A stretch of 64,000 nt of DNA from Pohlia nutans (GCA_022496805.1 CM040089.1:36936372-37000371); one strand, 5' to 3'; counted from the stretch's first letter, positions 23,037 through 33,741 are shown. The notes: generated by a model not told the origin, from the sequence alone. Numbers and translations are program-made.

Positions 23037-23056
23037 GGGTCCGCGCGCGCGGACCC
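23037..23056. repeat. Self-complementary GC palindrome (left arm)
   Basis: GGGTCCGCGCGCGCGGACCC equals its own reverse complement. The same 20-mer is in the other arm at 23334-23353. Confidence 0.95.
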
Positions 23057-23333
23057 TACTCTAATTTTAACCCTCCCTCCCTCCCTCCCTCCTCCCCTTT
23101 CCTTTTTTTTCCCCTCTATCCTACATAAACCCTCCCCTACTCTCCCTCCCTCACTCTTCCTCCCTCACTCTTCCTCCCTCTTCCTCCTTTATATTGAGGA
23201 GAAGGGAGAAAGGAGAGAGGAAGAAGGACAAGAGAGGAAAAGGGGAGGAAGGAGAGTGTGAGGGAGGGAGAGTGAGGGAGGGTTTATATAGGGGAGAGGA
23301 GGGAGTGAAGGGGGGAGGCTGAAAATTAGAGTA

Positions 23334-23353
23334 GGGTCCGCGCGCGCGGACCC
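23334..23353. repeat. Self-complementary GC palindrome (right arm)
   Basis: Identical to 23037-23056. It contrasts sharply with the AT-rich surroundings. Confidence 0.95.
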
Positions 23354-23379
23354 TCTCTGCCCGGAAAAAGCGGAAGCAA

Positions 23380-23380
<1 letters not shown>

Positions 23381-23444
<64 letters not shown>

Positions 23445-23493
23445 TAATAATAATAATAATAACAATAATAATAATAATAAATAATAATAATAA
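23381..23493. repeat. (TAA)n microsatellite in foldback arm
   Basis: More than 30 TAA/AAT units with rare ACA variants. It is the source of a meaningless poly-Leu reading on the minus strand. Confidence 0.95.
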
Positions 23494-23982
23494 TTTATTT
23501 ATTTATTTATTTATTTATTTATATACTTTTTATTTTTATTTTTTATTTTTATTTTTATTTTTTGGCTTGTATTGGATTCAGCCATCGGTTGCTCCCTGAT
23601 TTTTTATTTTTTATTTTTTAACGTTTAAACTCCAGAAACGGCAAGGTGAAGAAAAAAAAAAGTAAGACAAGAGGAAGACTAGAAGAAAAGAGGAAGACTA
23701 GAAGAAAAAGAAGAAGACTAGAAGAGAAAGAAGAAAGAAGACAAGAAAAAAAACAAGATAAAAGAAAAGAAAAGATAAGATAAAGATAAAGATAAAATAA
23801 AAGATAAAGATGAGAATACAAAATATATTTAAAAATTGATTTTTTACAACGTGAGGGATTGTAGAAAGACAAAAATGGCTGTTTTTTAGAGAATTTTTCA
23901 AACATTTTTTTTAATGCGCTTGGGGGCCAAGTGCATGATTATATGGCCAAGTGCAAAATTAGCGAATTGGGTGTTTAAATTG

Positions 23983-24127
23983 GACTAGATGGTAGAAGAT
24001 ATATAGCTCCCACACTTTTTTAGTTGGGACCATTTTTATTTGAAATTGGGAAATAGGTGAAAATCAATGTTGATTGAAATGCAATCATACATGGCCCCAC
24101 GGAGCTCCTTGCGCTCTTAAGGGTTAA
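23983..24127 (+). mobile_element. 3' end fragment of a TTAA-type B element
   Basis: It matches 59,345-59,491 and the last 150 bp of B1, ending GCTCTTAAGGGTTAA. Its 5' part is missing, replaced by the foldback element and the L-side deletion. Confidence 0.7.
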
Positions 24128-24130
24128 CTC

Positions 24131-24946
24131 TTAACCCCTAAAGGTCCCTAGCTTTTTTGGGCTTAAAATCATCATCGCTTTTGATGTGTTATAGGTCTAA
24201 ATGTAAGTGAGGTATAGAAATCTCAACCGTACAATCTTGTAACATACATGTTGTAGATCATGTGGATCAATTTTGGGGTCATTTGGCCATATAGATTGCA
24301 AGATCATAGTGTTTTAGTGCTAAAAAAGGATGCTGAAATTTTCCTAGCAACACAGTTAGAGGTGAAATTCGTTTTCAAAATTACTCAAATGAAAAAACGT
24401 TGAACTATAAAGTTGTTCAAAATCATCATATAAACACATTAGTACCAAAAAAGCTTCATGAAAAAATTTAATGTGCCCTAAAATGGCCTTGCAATGTCAA
24501 AAAGTAGCCCGAAAAGTGACCCATTTGAACCAAAAAGCAAAAAGTGTCCAAACTAGACCCGTGCACTAAAATGACTCCCAAACATTCATAACAACATGGA
24601 TTGACCTGAAAATTTTACCATGATAACTAGACTTCAAGGGAAATGCAACCCAACAAGTTTTATTGAAAACGGACTTGGGATGAAGGAGATACAAGCCCCC
24701 AAAGTTGCTGCCATCAAAATTCACAAAACTGTCCAAAAAAAACATACCTACTTTCAAATGATCACCAAAAATTCAATTCATCTCGGATTGATCTGAAATT
24801 TTTACCACACATTCCATACATCATGCGGGGAGTTTTTTTAAAATTTCAGAAAAATCGGACACGTTTTGCAAAAGTTACAGCTCTTCGAAGGTGACTGTAC
24901 CCCCAAAAACGTCCAAAATATGGACGCCGGGACGCTTAGGGGTTAA
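24131..24946 (+). mobile_element. TTAA-type MITE, type E (copy E1)
   Basis: It begins TTAACCCCTAAAGGTCCC and ends GGGACGCTTAGGGGTTAA. It is the longest type here (816 bp) and single in this window. Its final TTAA is shared with D1. No convincing ORF. Confidence 0.75.
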
Positions 24947-25515
24947 AGGCCCAACTAACTCTTGTGGGGTTGATGGATGATTGCTTTCATCCATATCTCT
25001 TTCCTCATGAACCTCTTCACGATGAAACATTTTTTGGAAATACTTCATCAAGTTGTTGTCCTATCCAACGGTGATTTGGTGTTATTAGAGTACATATTTC
25101 TCTAAAATTACAAACATGCAAGTATATCAAATTTTGACCAAGCCAAAATTGAATTGGCTTTAGTTCAAAAATGGCCATGCAAAAATGAGGTTATAGATTT
25201 AAAGATTACAAAAATTTCAAAAAATCACCATATCAAGAGTATCTCATTTCAAATCCGTTTCAACATCATTTAACCAAAAATCATTAATATTTTTTTCTGT
25301 AATCGTTTTTAGTAGGAATTTTTTGTTTTGACTGTCAAATTTTATAACAAAATATTGGTGATAGCTTTGGTGAATCTATACGGATGGAATCTAAAATTCA
25401 AAATCTAAATTTTTCACTTCTATATCAATTCCAAAATATTCCTCTAAACAATACTTTATAATGGATTTTTTCAAATTATCAATTCCTGGGACACCTTGTG
25501 ATCTTTAGGGGTTAA
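24943..25515 (+). mobile_element. TTAA-type MITE, type D (copy D1)
   Basis: It begins TTAAAGGCCCAACTAACTC and ends TGATCTTTAGGGGTTAA. The R copy is 60,045-60,623. It shares the ATGGAATCTAAAATT block with type A, so A and D are related. Confidence 0.75.
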
Positions 25516-26310
25516 AATAGGTTGTTTTGTTTTGTTTCATTTGTTACGTTGAGATCTTCCCAACCATGTGCCGTTGCGCCTCCCGATCACATTCTTGGTG
25601 CCATCGAAAAGCTCTCATCAAGGAGGGGTGCATGGAATTTATTTCGTTGTGTTTGGACCTACTGTGTGAAATTTATGGTTTTTCAATAGAATTTTGTCAC
25701 CATAAATTGAATTAAATTATGGATACAACAAAAAGAAAAAATCAAATCAAATGTACACACAACGCGCGGAATACATGGGAACACATAGAACACGTGAACG
25801 CATGGAAATATGAAGAACACCGGAAACATCTGAGTCAATGGCACAAGGCCACACTAGTTGGGGATGAAGGAAGGTTGTTTGTTTGTTTGTTTTGTTTTGT
25901 TTTCACTAGTTGGATTTGGTCCTTTAAAATTGGTTTTTTGTGACTTAAATGGTCCAAAACGACTTCTTTTGTATTGAATTGAGTCACAAAGGACCATGTA
26001 AGTCACAAAGGACTAGTTATAAAGAACCAAAATCCTACTAGTGTTTGTTACATTGAAATCTCTCTGATTGTACGCCCTCCGCCATGTTCTTAGTACTATC
26101 GGAAAGCTCTTGATAAGGAGTGCACCAAGTTTGTTACTTTCATCATGTTTGGACCTACGGTGTGAAAGTTATGGATTTCTAATCGAATGTGATTACCATA
26201 CATTGAATTAAACTACGAACAAATTATTCTAAAAGCCAAAAGCTCGAGGAACACATGAAACATGTGGGCCAATTGCAGAGGACCACAATGATACTGGTTG
26301 AAATTTTACT
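25516..26310 (+). repeat. Imperfect ~300-bp duplicated block beside D1
   Basis: Two related blocks (25,540-25,860 and 26,047-26,300) share CATTCTTGGTGCCATCGAAA-like, AAGCTCT(C/T)ATCAAGGAG-like and AACATGTGGGCCAA-like motifs. The pair recurs at 60,620-60,950 and 60,970-61,260. No frame is kept between copies. Confidence 0.65.
25901..26046. mobile_element. 140-bp CACTA-type MITE (25904-26043)
   Basis: The termini are CACTAGTTGGATTT and AAATCCTACTAGTG, flanked by TTT on both sides. CACTAGTAG tips with 3-bp TSDs are typical of plant CACTA derivatives. Unit R (near 60,975) lacks it, so it is an L-specific insertion. Confidence 0.85.
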
Positions 26311-26700
26311 ATGTTTATTATCGATATAAAACGATGCTGAATATCATCTTCGGGGAAGTCACTTAGTGTAAATTTTGGGTACATATGAGCGTACAAAGGG
26401 TATTTAATGGGAGGCTATGAAATAATTGGAATATTCTACCATTTACAGTATATTTAAGGTATATTCTATATATGTTTTAAAAATATTCCTAAAATATTCC
26501 CAAATTGGTTTTATAGCACCTTATATTACTTCTATAAATTTATAATTTTTATCTCAAATGAATAAAAGACAACCTATATTTGTTCTCTCATAGTTATCTA
26601 AATTCTTGATAGTGACTTCTCTGGGATATCATCGCTAATTTGTGTTGAATATTTGTAACAAAGAGAGCTGTTCTTCTCCAATCCTCTTGCCTACAAATGA
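26310..26700. repeat. Fifth remnant of SINA downstream flank, split by a MITE
   Basis: ACGATGCTGAATATCAT, then after the inserted element GCTAATTTGTGTTGAATATT and CTCCAATCCTCTTG-like sequence, matches 13,365-13,450 and 40,890-40,970. It lies between units L and R and suggests another ancestral SINA block began here. Confidence 0.65.
26341..26632. mobile_element. MITE with ATATCAT target duplication (26348-26625)
   Basis: The ends are CTTCGGGGAAGTCACT and AGTGACTTCTCTGGG. ATATCAT is repeated on each side. Homologous empty sites at 13,376 and 40,900 read GAATATCATGGC. It is the same family as 17533-17797 in opposite orientation. Confidence 0.85.
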
Positions 26701-26939
26701 TAACGCTATATGGTATACATGCTTCAAAGGCCAACGCATCTAATTTCTTTAGTTTTCAATTAACATAGGTAAATTCAAATGAAGAATATTCTATTTTCTA
26801 TTTTTAACTTGACCATACAAACAATTTCTAATCTACATCCTTTACCATTTTTCTTTGAAGTTGAAACTTAAAATAGTTTCAAAAGCCACATCTTGTAGTT
26901 TCCTAGCTGCTTGGAGAGCTTTCGTCTTGCATGACAGAG

Positions 26940-27425
26940 GGGGTAAGGAAAAAACCTAGATGTGTTATAAAATGGTACTTTTGCAACTTCGATGAAATTT
27001 GGTCCAAAAGAGAAAATGAGAAGCATGATAGTTAGTAATTACCCATACGGTCAAACTTTTAAAAAATGTTTTAGATACTCATTTATTGAACTAAGAAACA
27101 TTTACCATTTAATATTCACCAAACTTACAAATTTTATTTCAAAATTTGAAATTGGGTATGATTGGTTAAAACTAGACATTCTATTCTAAATTCAAAGAAG
27201 TCATTTTTTCAAAGGAGAGAACAATATGTATAACACTTGGACAATATGAAGGTCATTGTCTTTGAAAAAATCTCCTCGGTAGAATATAACTTGGATTAAT
27301 ATGATTCAAATTGGGTTTATAAGTAGACTTGATTTCCTAGTTGAAAGTATTTTTTAAACTTTTGGTAAGAAAAACTGAAAAAGGGCAGTGACCATAAAAT
27401 GATCGTTCGGTTACTTAGGGGTTAA
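26940..27425 (+). mobile_element. TTAA-type MITE, type F (copy F2), 5' end eroded
   Basis: The 3' end reads GGTTACTTAGGGGTTAA. The 5' tip is not recognisable beyond GGGGTAAGG. The body matches F1 and F3. Confidence 0.65.
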
Positions 27426-27866
27426 AGTGCTAAACACAATTACGCAAAAAATAATATATTATAATCAAGCAGTAATATATAAAAATTAGTATTAAGTCCG
27501 ATGGCCTTTTAATTTTATTTATTTATTTTGGGAAAATTAGGTTAATAATTTCTCATAAATTTAGGTGCTAACCCTTTTAATTATTTATTTTTTAACCAAG
27601 CTGCTAGAATGCTACGGTAAATGAGATCACGATGGACAACTAATCACAGCCAAATTGCTCGATGATCTGCTCTAAAAGACTAACATTTTACCTAGCCTCT
27701 TATCATAAAAATTCTTAACAAAAGTCAAGTTTTACAACAGAGGGGCAGCCACGTGTCTAAATTCTGTACGCATGCCTCAAGTTTCTGCACCTATGCAATG
27801 TCAGATTTTAAAATTCTTCGAAAGCAATGATATTGCTGTGGAAGTAAAACCCTTAACCAGCTCCAA

Positions 27867-27885
27867 ATTCCGTGTATCTGTATGC
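27867..27885 (+). repeat. 19-bp direct repeat, left border of 6.6 kb insertion
   Basis: ATTCCGTGTATCTGTATGC. It repeats with one mismatch at 34500-34518. Unit L has a single related site (AATTCGGTGTATCTATGTGC near 362) with nothing inserted. Confidence 0.85.
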
Positions 27886-27953
27886 TGAAATGAAAGATGA
27901 CAATTGTCATCCTATGAGGGAATTTAGTAGGAGTCAAGCAAGTAAAGACAAAC

Positions 27954-28530
27954 TTAACCCCTAACTGCCTAAGCGTCCATTTTTTGGACGATGTACACAT
28001 TTCATCCATAATTCCTCATCCGTCATGCACTTTTAGCAGTGTGGAATTTTTACTGTAAATTCTATGGGAAGTTAGCTTCATGCATATGTGATCCGATTAG
28101 ACAGGAGATGATTTGTGCAATTTTTATGCCTCATTTCATGTTGTAGTGATTCACCCAAAATAATGAAGATTTTAGTGTAAAAATGCTCTAAAAAAAGTCA
28201 ACTCATAAAATTAAGCAACCAAAAAATCTCCAAAAATCACTACACTTAGAGTATTACATTTCAACCAATCACAATGAATTTCATCTGTAGATTGTCAATA
28301 TCTTATTCGTAATTGAATTACAAAATAATTTTGAATTTCACGTTTCAAATTTTATACAAAATTATTGGTAATAGCAATGATAGATCTAACTGTATGGATA
28401 GAATCTAAAATTCATAATGTACAACTTATATTCATATATCAAGTTCAAAATATTCATGTAGGTTGCATTTTATAATGCATCTTTGCAAAACTGCCGAATT
28501 TGGAGAGGGCTCTAGGCATTTAGGGGTTAA
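27954..28530 (+). mobile_element. TTAA-type MITE, type A (copy A3)
   Basis: It begins TTAACCCCTAACTGCCTAAG and ends AGGCATTTAGGGGTTAA. This is one of the best preserved copies, with TTAA on both sides, so probably among the younger ones. Confidence 0.9.
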
Positions 28531-29086
28531 GATGTGAAAACAAAGAGCATCAGAAAAAATCTTGGAAACTTTAGTAGGGGTACAAAATCTAGGGCTTAGC
28601 AATGTCATGATATAAGGTTTGCCCTCCAAAAACTGAATTTCTTGAATTTCCTTTTTAAGCCAAAAAATTGATTAAAAATGGTCCAAATTGGCTTAGAACT
28701 AGCAAAGTATAGCTAAAATTAATTTATTCCATTTTCATTCTTTTGTCCTCATAATTTCCGGTTTTTTACATTTAGTTATTCTTGAATTATGTTTTGACCA
28801 CCCTGCTATGGTACTACAGTAGATGATACATTTCCTGATGCAGAGGCCATACAAAGCTCAGACTAAATGCATTCGTCGTAATCTGTTCCATCATAATTTG
28901 GACTCCCATCACGGGTACTACTCTTACTTGTATTTCCATGAGCCATAGCTCTTCAGACTGGTTTTGAGACACTCCCATTGCTATTTAATCAATCAGGACA
29001 TTGCCTGAATAAAATATTCAAAAATATTCAACTATCGCAGGCATCAAGTCCCTGAAATTAACAGTCTGAGATGTTCATTAACAGTC
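28531..29086. other. No gene seen
   Basis: Mixed-composition DNA inside the 6.6 kb insertion. A short direct repeat, ATTAACAGTCTGAG, occurs twice just before the next MITE. Confidence 0.5.
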
Positions 29087-29554
29087 TGAGGGCCTCTTTA
29101 CACTAGAGGCGAGAAGCCGTGAAGAGAGAAATTTCAGCCAATGGGAGGCCTAAAAACCGAGAAGACCAAAGAATGTCACTTTACACCCAAAATTTTCAGT
29201 CCAAGGGACGGAAGGAGGAGAAAATGACATGAACAACACTTTTGTCCTTCGTGGCAAGAAAAGTGGACATTTTTCAAGGCCCCCGGATTTTGCGTCAAGC
29301 CCACCTTAAGAGATGGGTCTAACACAAAATCCGGGGGGCCGTTTGGCCAAAATTCTCACAACCAATCATTTTTTATTTTTTAAGAAATATGTAAGAACTT
29401 TATATTAAAAAATCGGCACTTTATTTTGTGGTCCTTCTCACTTTACACTATATCCAAAGGCCATCAAGTTCAAAGGTTGGCTTCTCAAGGATGAGCCATG
29501 GCCCTTGTGAGGTTTTCTCCACGGCTTCTCGCCTCTAGTGTAAAGAGGGCCTAA
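29087..29554. mobile_element. PIF/Harbinger-like MITE (29090-29551)
   Basis: The terminal inverted repeats start GGGCCTCTTTACACTAGAGG and end CCTCTAGTGTAAAGAGGGCC. Flanks are TGA and TAA, a decayed TWA duplication. GGGCCTNTTT tips suit PIF/Harbinger. The centre is a second palindrome (GGCCCCCGGATTTTG against CAAAATCCGGGGGGCC-like). Confidence 0.75.
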
Positions 29555-29564
29555 GAGTTTAGGA

Positions 29565-29801
29565 TCAATATCCCCATGAATATCCCACAGGGATTGGAGC
29601 CAGAAGCGATTTTGGCCCATTATTTTCGGGCTCCTCTTTTCGTTTGAGAAACGCCGCCAGGAGTGGGGAATTCTTCATGATTTTCCCCTCAGGCATTGGC
29701 TTGGGCGGTGACCGCTTCCGCTTTGCGGGTAACTTCATCATTTTTGTCATCCGCCATTTGGAACTGTCTTTTGGAGTTTCAATTCTAGTTGGAATTGCCA
29801 T
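29565..29801 (-). other. Possible exon or coding fragment, unidentified
   Basis: A 78-codon open stretch rich in Lys and Pro (MAIPTRIETPKDSSKW at the start, KPMPEGKIMKNSP midway). GC content is higher than its neighbours and the composition looks protein-like. No known domain recognised, no clear splice sites, and no second copy in the window to test conservation. It may be a captured piece of a host gene. Confidence 0.25.
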
Positions 29802-29884
29802 TAATTTGCAAATATTTGATAATCACGTTGATGATTTTTGTTCACATGGCGGGCCAAATTAGGCCACTTAGCTTCTAACACAGA

Positions 29885-30095
29885 AGAATCTTGTTGCACA
29901 AAAACAAAAATCAGAAAACAATACAAAATGTAAACACCAAACATAAAAACAAATTCAAACAAGAAAATAAAATCATAACAGACTATTAAAAACCAAACAG
30001 AATAAAACTAAAAAAAATTGAAAACAGGAAAATAAAAACCAAACCAAAAAGGGAATAAATAACAAAAAGTACATTCAAAAATAGAATAAAAAACA
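29885..30095. repeat. A-rich strand-asymmetric tract (left part)
   Basis: The plus strand is dominated by A with C, in AAAACAAAACC-like words and very few T or G. It continues at 30,748-31,062 after the MITE, so one tract was split. Confidence 0.75.
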
Positions 30096-30747
30096 GGGTA
30101 ACACCTCGGGTGGGTCACTCTTCATATATTTTGGGTACCACGTGCGGCGAGGGGGTGTTTTTTGGGGGGCTATTTACCTCCTAGCTGAAATTAAAAGGAC
30201 CCCTATGATTACTTAATGGGAAAAAATCGCCTATATTATGGACTCTATCATTTTTTATAAAACGGTGACCAATGCAATTTTTTATATGCTATCTTCCTTG
30301 TAAAGGCTTAAATATAATCTAAAAGTAACATGACTTTAAAAATTTGAAAAAAATGGCCTCAAGAAAATGACCAGAACTTTACCTTCTTTCATACATTCTG
30401 GAAAATGTGCACTTCTAGACCTACTTTTAGTCCACTGCGCAGCTAACCGCCCTTTCCTACCAACTGTGCTCCAGCTGTTCCCCCCCCCCAAAACAAACTG
30501 TACTCAGTTTAATACCTTGGATCCCATTTGCAATTCCCTAAATTACATGTACTAAAATCATAATGGACCAAAATTGTGGTGTGCCTAAATTATTTATAAT
30601 GGCCTGTACTCTTTCATTGCATTCTATCTTATTTGTAATTTTTTTATAAATTCTTATAAATTTTACTTATGATGAATAAAACCCATGCTATTTTCTGCCG
30701 CACGTTGTTTGTAAAATGCAGTAAGTGACCCACCCGAGGGTAACACC
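30096..30747. mobile_element. Mutator-type MITE with 10-bp TSD (30106-30737)
   Basis: GGGTAACACC flanks both ends exactly (30096-30105, 30738-30747). The terminal inverted repeats are TCGGGTGGGTCACT and AGTGACCCACCCGA. A 9-11 bp TSD is typical of MULEs. 632 bp, no transposase. Confidence 0.85.
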
Positions 30748-31062
30748 TAAGAAAACAAAACAAAACAGTAACTAATAATCAAAACAACACCAAAAATTGA
30801 AAACAAAACACCAAATTTAAATTTAAAAAAACTTAGAAACAAAAGGAAAAGCAAAAGAACAAACAAAATAAAAATAAGGAACCAAACCAAAAAAACTCCA
30901 AACAGAACACATAAACCGAGCAAAACAAAAAACCAAAAAAAACAATGAAGAAGACAATAACCATTAAAAACCAGAACAAAACAAAAAATAAACCAAAGAG
31001 AAAACAAAAATCGAGCAAAAAAAACAATGAAAGAAACAAAGCCAAAATAAATAAATAAATAA
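30748..31062. repeat. A-rich strand-asymmetric tract (right part)
   Basis: AAAACAAAACAAAACAGTAAC-like composition continues that of 29,885-30,095. Long minus-strand readings rich in Phe and Leu come purely from this bias. Confidence 0.7.
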
Positions 31063-31169
31063 CGAACATTTTCCGTGAGGGCTTGAATGTGTGAAGAATG
31101 CGTATAGAATGTGGTATTTATACTTCAACAATGAATGTTAATGGAAGATTCCATTGTGCTTAAGAGTAC

Positions 31170-32010
31170 TCAATGGTAGACAATACTCGAGCAATAATAT
31201 GATGACACGTGGCATGGCAAAGAATGAGATTTTGCTGCTACTCTTGAGTGCCAGTCTCTTCCTATTACTGTGGCGGACACGGTCTCGTCAGTGAAAGGAA
31301 TTCCATCGCCCGCGATCACACCAGAATCTGTCTTTTGTCGCCATGGATCGACTTTACGTCCTCCCAAGTGTTCTTGCTTGACATCAAACGAGAGAACAAA
31401 GCTTGGCTCCCTGAAGGCCAATGCTTCAGCATCCATGCGTGCATCAGGTAACTTTGAGGGAATCGGTTGGGAAACAAGAAATATAAAATATGAAATGAGA
31501 AATTACTCGAACGCATGACAAGAAGGAACGCAACGCAAAAAAGGAGCATGGCTCAACTTGCGGTAGTGAATTGCAGTTGCATAGCAGTTGCAGCAAGAAA
31601 AGACAAGGCTTTCAATATTTTTTTGTTTTTGGGTTTTACCTTCCTCCATTTCGGGAACGCAAATGCAAGTGCGGCAGGGGCTTGGTGTGAATGGGCCATG
31701 AGTAGAAGAGTTCATTTGAACGCATGTTCTCTTTTCCAATTGCATGTGAGGCGTCTTTGCCAACGTCTTGAAATAATAAAGAAGCCCCTTAGGTACCAAC
31801 TTCGCTATTCTGTGGAGAACTAAGTAAAGAGGTTGACCTTTTCACGTCCAAGCAAGCCATTCTTGCTGCAAACGGTGACACTCCTACAAATCCGTGCATA
31901 ATTTTCAATACAAATTCGCGTTATTGAACCACATTCATTTGGGGTCATACTATAACTTGCAGGACGCCCTGAACCTATTAAAGCGAAAGAAAAGCATGGA
32001 TCGGCCAAGA
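31170..32010. other. GC-richer gene-like block, strand uncertain
   Basis: Composition departs sharply from the AT-rich surroundings and several frames are open. Plus strand: a Ser/Ala/Arg-rich reading from about 31228 (TVADTVSSVKGIPSP ... ANASASMRAS) ends at a consensus donor CAG|GTAA at 31447/31448. It resembles a plastid transit peptide but lacks an ATG. Minus strand: 31269-31451 reads LPDARMDAEALAFREPSF ... with a pyrimidine-rich CTCAAAG acceptor and an ACA|GTAATA donor, 61 codons. A G-box CACGTG lies at 31206-31211. I recognise no family on either strand. It may be a captured gene fragment. Confidence 0.3.
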
Positions 32011-32412
32011 AGTGACGGTACTAATGAAATATCTTAGAGTGAGGAACAGAAGGTGATGAAAGCTGGAGTGACATGGACAATGGTTGAATATCCATTTTAT
32101 TTTGTTTAGAAATAACTCCAATTAATTCTCTTTGTATTGACTCTTAAAGGACGTTTTCTAATATCTAAATAACTGATTATTTTTATTTTTTTAACCTTAT
32201 AATATGAAAGTAATTTTCATGCTAAAATTGTAAGTACATACTATTCTTGTCATGGATGATGTTTAAAAAGGAATTTTCATAATATTATTTCGCTATTAGT
32301 AGCAATTCAGTGTCAAAGTGATTTGAAAACTAAGAAAATTAAGCCCCTCCAAATATTCTTTAAAGGTATATTCTTTAATGTATATTCTTTAGGGGTGAAT
32401 GTTGGTCCAGTG

Positions 32413-32972
32413 AACCTAACTGCCTAATCGACCATATTTGGTGCATTCAAAATTTTAGAGTTACCAAAAATTTTAGGAAACTTTAAACATCTATAAGTTT
32501 TGCAAAGATAACAATATTTGAGCATGATTCTTTTTCACTTGTAGATATTGAAACTAATCAACCATTTCTAAAACAAAATTTTCCACTAATGTCCTCAAAG
32601 TGATAATGTCTTAAATTGTCACAATTTTGAAATTTTGCCTGGATTGGAATCTTTAAGTTTGTTATGAAATAAGATCAGTTTTCAGATGAACAAGGTAACC
32701 ATCATGTAAAACCAATGCTTTTGACTTATCGTACTTGATTTTAAGTCAAAATGAATGAACATATATATTTTATGAAATTTCAAAAATAATTCTTATTAAA
32801 AAATTGAGTATTAAAAAATTTATAGCATTTTTTCAATTTTAACCGTATAGATGTTGCCTTATTGTTCTGGTCTACATATATGTTCAAGGATTGTAACTCA
32901 TAAAAGTTGTGTAAAATGGACATTATAAGACATCTAATTCTTTATGGAAACCTTTGGGCCCTTAGGAGTTAA
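32413..32972 (+). mobile_element. TTAA-type MITE, type G (copy G1)
   Basis: It begins AACCTAACTGCCTAATCG and ends GGGCCCTTAGGAGTTAA. It is about 560 bp and non-coding, with tips a few bases off the consensus. Confidence 0.65.
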
Positions 32973-33068
32973 ACACTGTGAATTTTGATCCAAAAGAAAA
33001 AAGCGAAGTTATATAGAATTTTCCAAAATAATTTGTCACTAGAATATTTGATGTGTGAAGATTTTAGT

Positions 33069-33196
33069 GATGCATGCCATCATACCAAGGCTACTACACT
33101 AGATTCCATCAGAACTCTAAAGTTAAACTTCTTTGGGTCGAAATAGCCTTGGGAATTGGGATGGGTGACATTCCAAGAAGTCATGGTACTGCATCC
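33069..33196 (+). pseudogene. 5S rRNA pseudogene
   Basis: Plant 5S landmarks occur in order: GATGC start, CATCATACCA, CCATCAGAACTC, AGTTAAACTTCTTTGGG (box A region), GGGATGGGTGACATTCC (box C region), GAAGTC and GCATCC end, followed by a short T run. It is about 128 nt against ~120 for functional 5S, with many substitutions and small insertions, so it is unlikely to be a working gene. It is a lone copy between two TTAA elements and may have come with a retroposed or 5S-derived SINE-like sequence. Confidence 0.85.
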
Positions 33197-33198
33197 AT

Positions 33199-33741
33199 TT
33201 TAACCCCTAAATGATAGAAGGGGTAAGGGCAAACTTGGATGTGTTATAAAATGTTACTTCTGCAACTTTGATGAAGTTTGGTCCAAAAGAGAAAATGAAA
33301 AGCGTGATGTTTCGTAATTATCTATACAATCAAACTTTCAAAAAATGTTTTAGACACTCATTTAATGAATTTAGAAGCATTTACCATTTTATATTCATCA
33401 AAATTACAAGTTTCATTTTTAGAATTTGAAATTTGTTAGAATGGTTCAAACTAGACATTCCATTCTCAAATTCAATGAAGCAATTATCTCAAAGGAGAGA
33501 CATCATTAATTTCCCAAAATAGTAAATTTTATAATACAACGACAATATTGAGGTCTTGTTTTTGAAAAATTATCCTCGGTGGAGTCTAACCCAAATTGAC
33601 ATGATTCAAACTGGGTTGGAGAGTAGACTTGATTTTCTATTAGAAAATATCTTCTTTTTATTTTATTTTTTATAAAAAATAGCACAACTTGTATAAGAAG
33701 GGCAACGACCAGAAAATGGTCGTTTGGTCGAGTAGGGTTAA
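33199..33741 (+). mobile_element. TTAA-type MITE, type F (copy F3)
   Basis: It begins TTAACCCCTAAATGATAG, two bases after the 5S relic, and ends GGTCGAGTAGGGTTAA. Matches F1 and F2. Non-coding. Confidence 0.85.

Larger units (their letters stand above)
22477..23982. mobile_element. Giant foldback element (22482-23977), ~1.5 kb
   Basis: The two halves are reverse complements: TAACACCCAATTC at 22,482 against GAATTGGGTGTTTA at 23,964-23,977; GCCGATGGCTGAATCCAATA near 22,844 against the complement near 23,570; GGGTCCGCGCGCGCGGACCC in both arms. The fold centre is near 23,190-23,200. AATTG flanks both ends (22477-22481, 23978-23982), a possible 5-bp TSD. Each arm carries expanded simple repeats. 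It is inserted at a break where unit L lacks everything that R has between ~52,570 and ~59,345. Frames inside are low-complexity artefacts. Confidence 0.8.
1..26300 (+). repeat. Unit L of a ~27-34 kb direct segmental duplication
   Basis: Colinear with unit R. Anchors read by eye (L to R): 1-360 to 27,517-27,866; 361-2,150 to 34,505-35,890; 4,273-6,000 to 37,313-38,986; 12,770-15,830 to 40,340-43,330; 16,100-17,530 to 43,580-45,130; 17,800-18,600 to 45,130-45,950; 18,600-21,500 to 47,640-50,606; 21,560-22,460 to 51,680-52,570; 23,983-26,300 to 59,345-61,260. The left edge lies outside the window. Differences are substitutions plus discrete insertions and deletions, many of them transposons with target duplications. 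The 6,713-12,760 stretch has no counterpart in R. Confidence 0.9.

Noticed and set aside
22502..23905. Several long Phe/Leu-rich or poly-Leu readings
   Set aside because: They arise from simple repeats and pyrimidine runs in the foldback element.
30747..31069. Hydrophobic minus-strand readings resembling membrane proteins
   Set aside because: They come from the A-rich tract read in reverse; no start context, no conservation.
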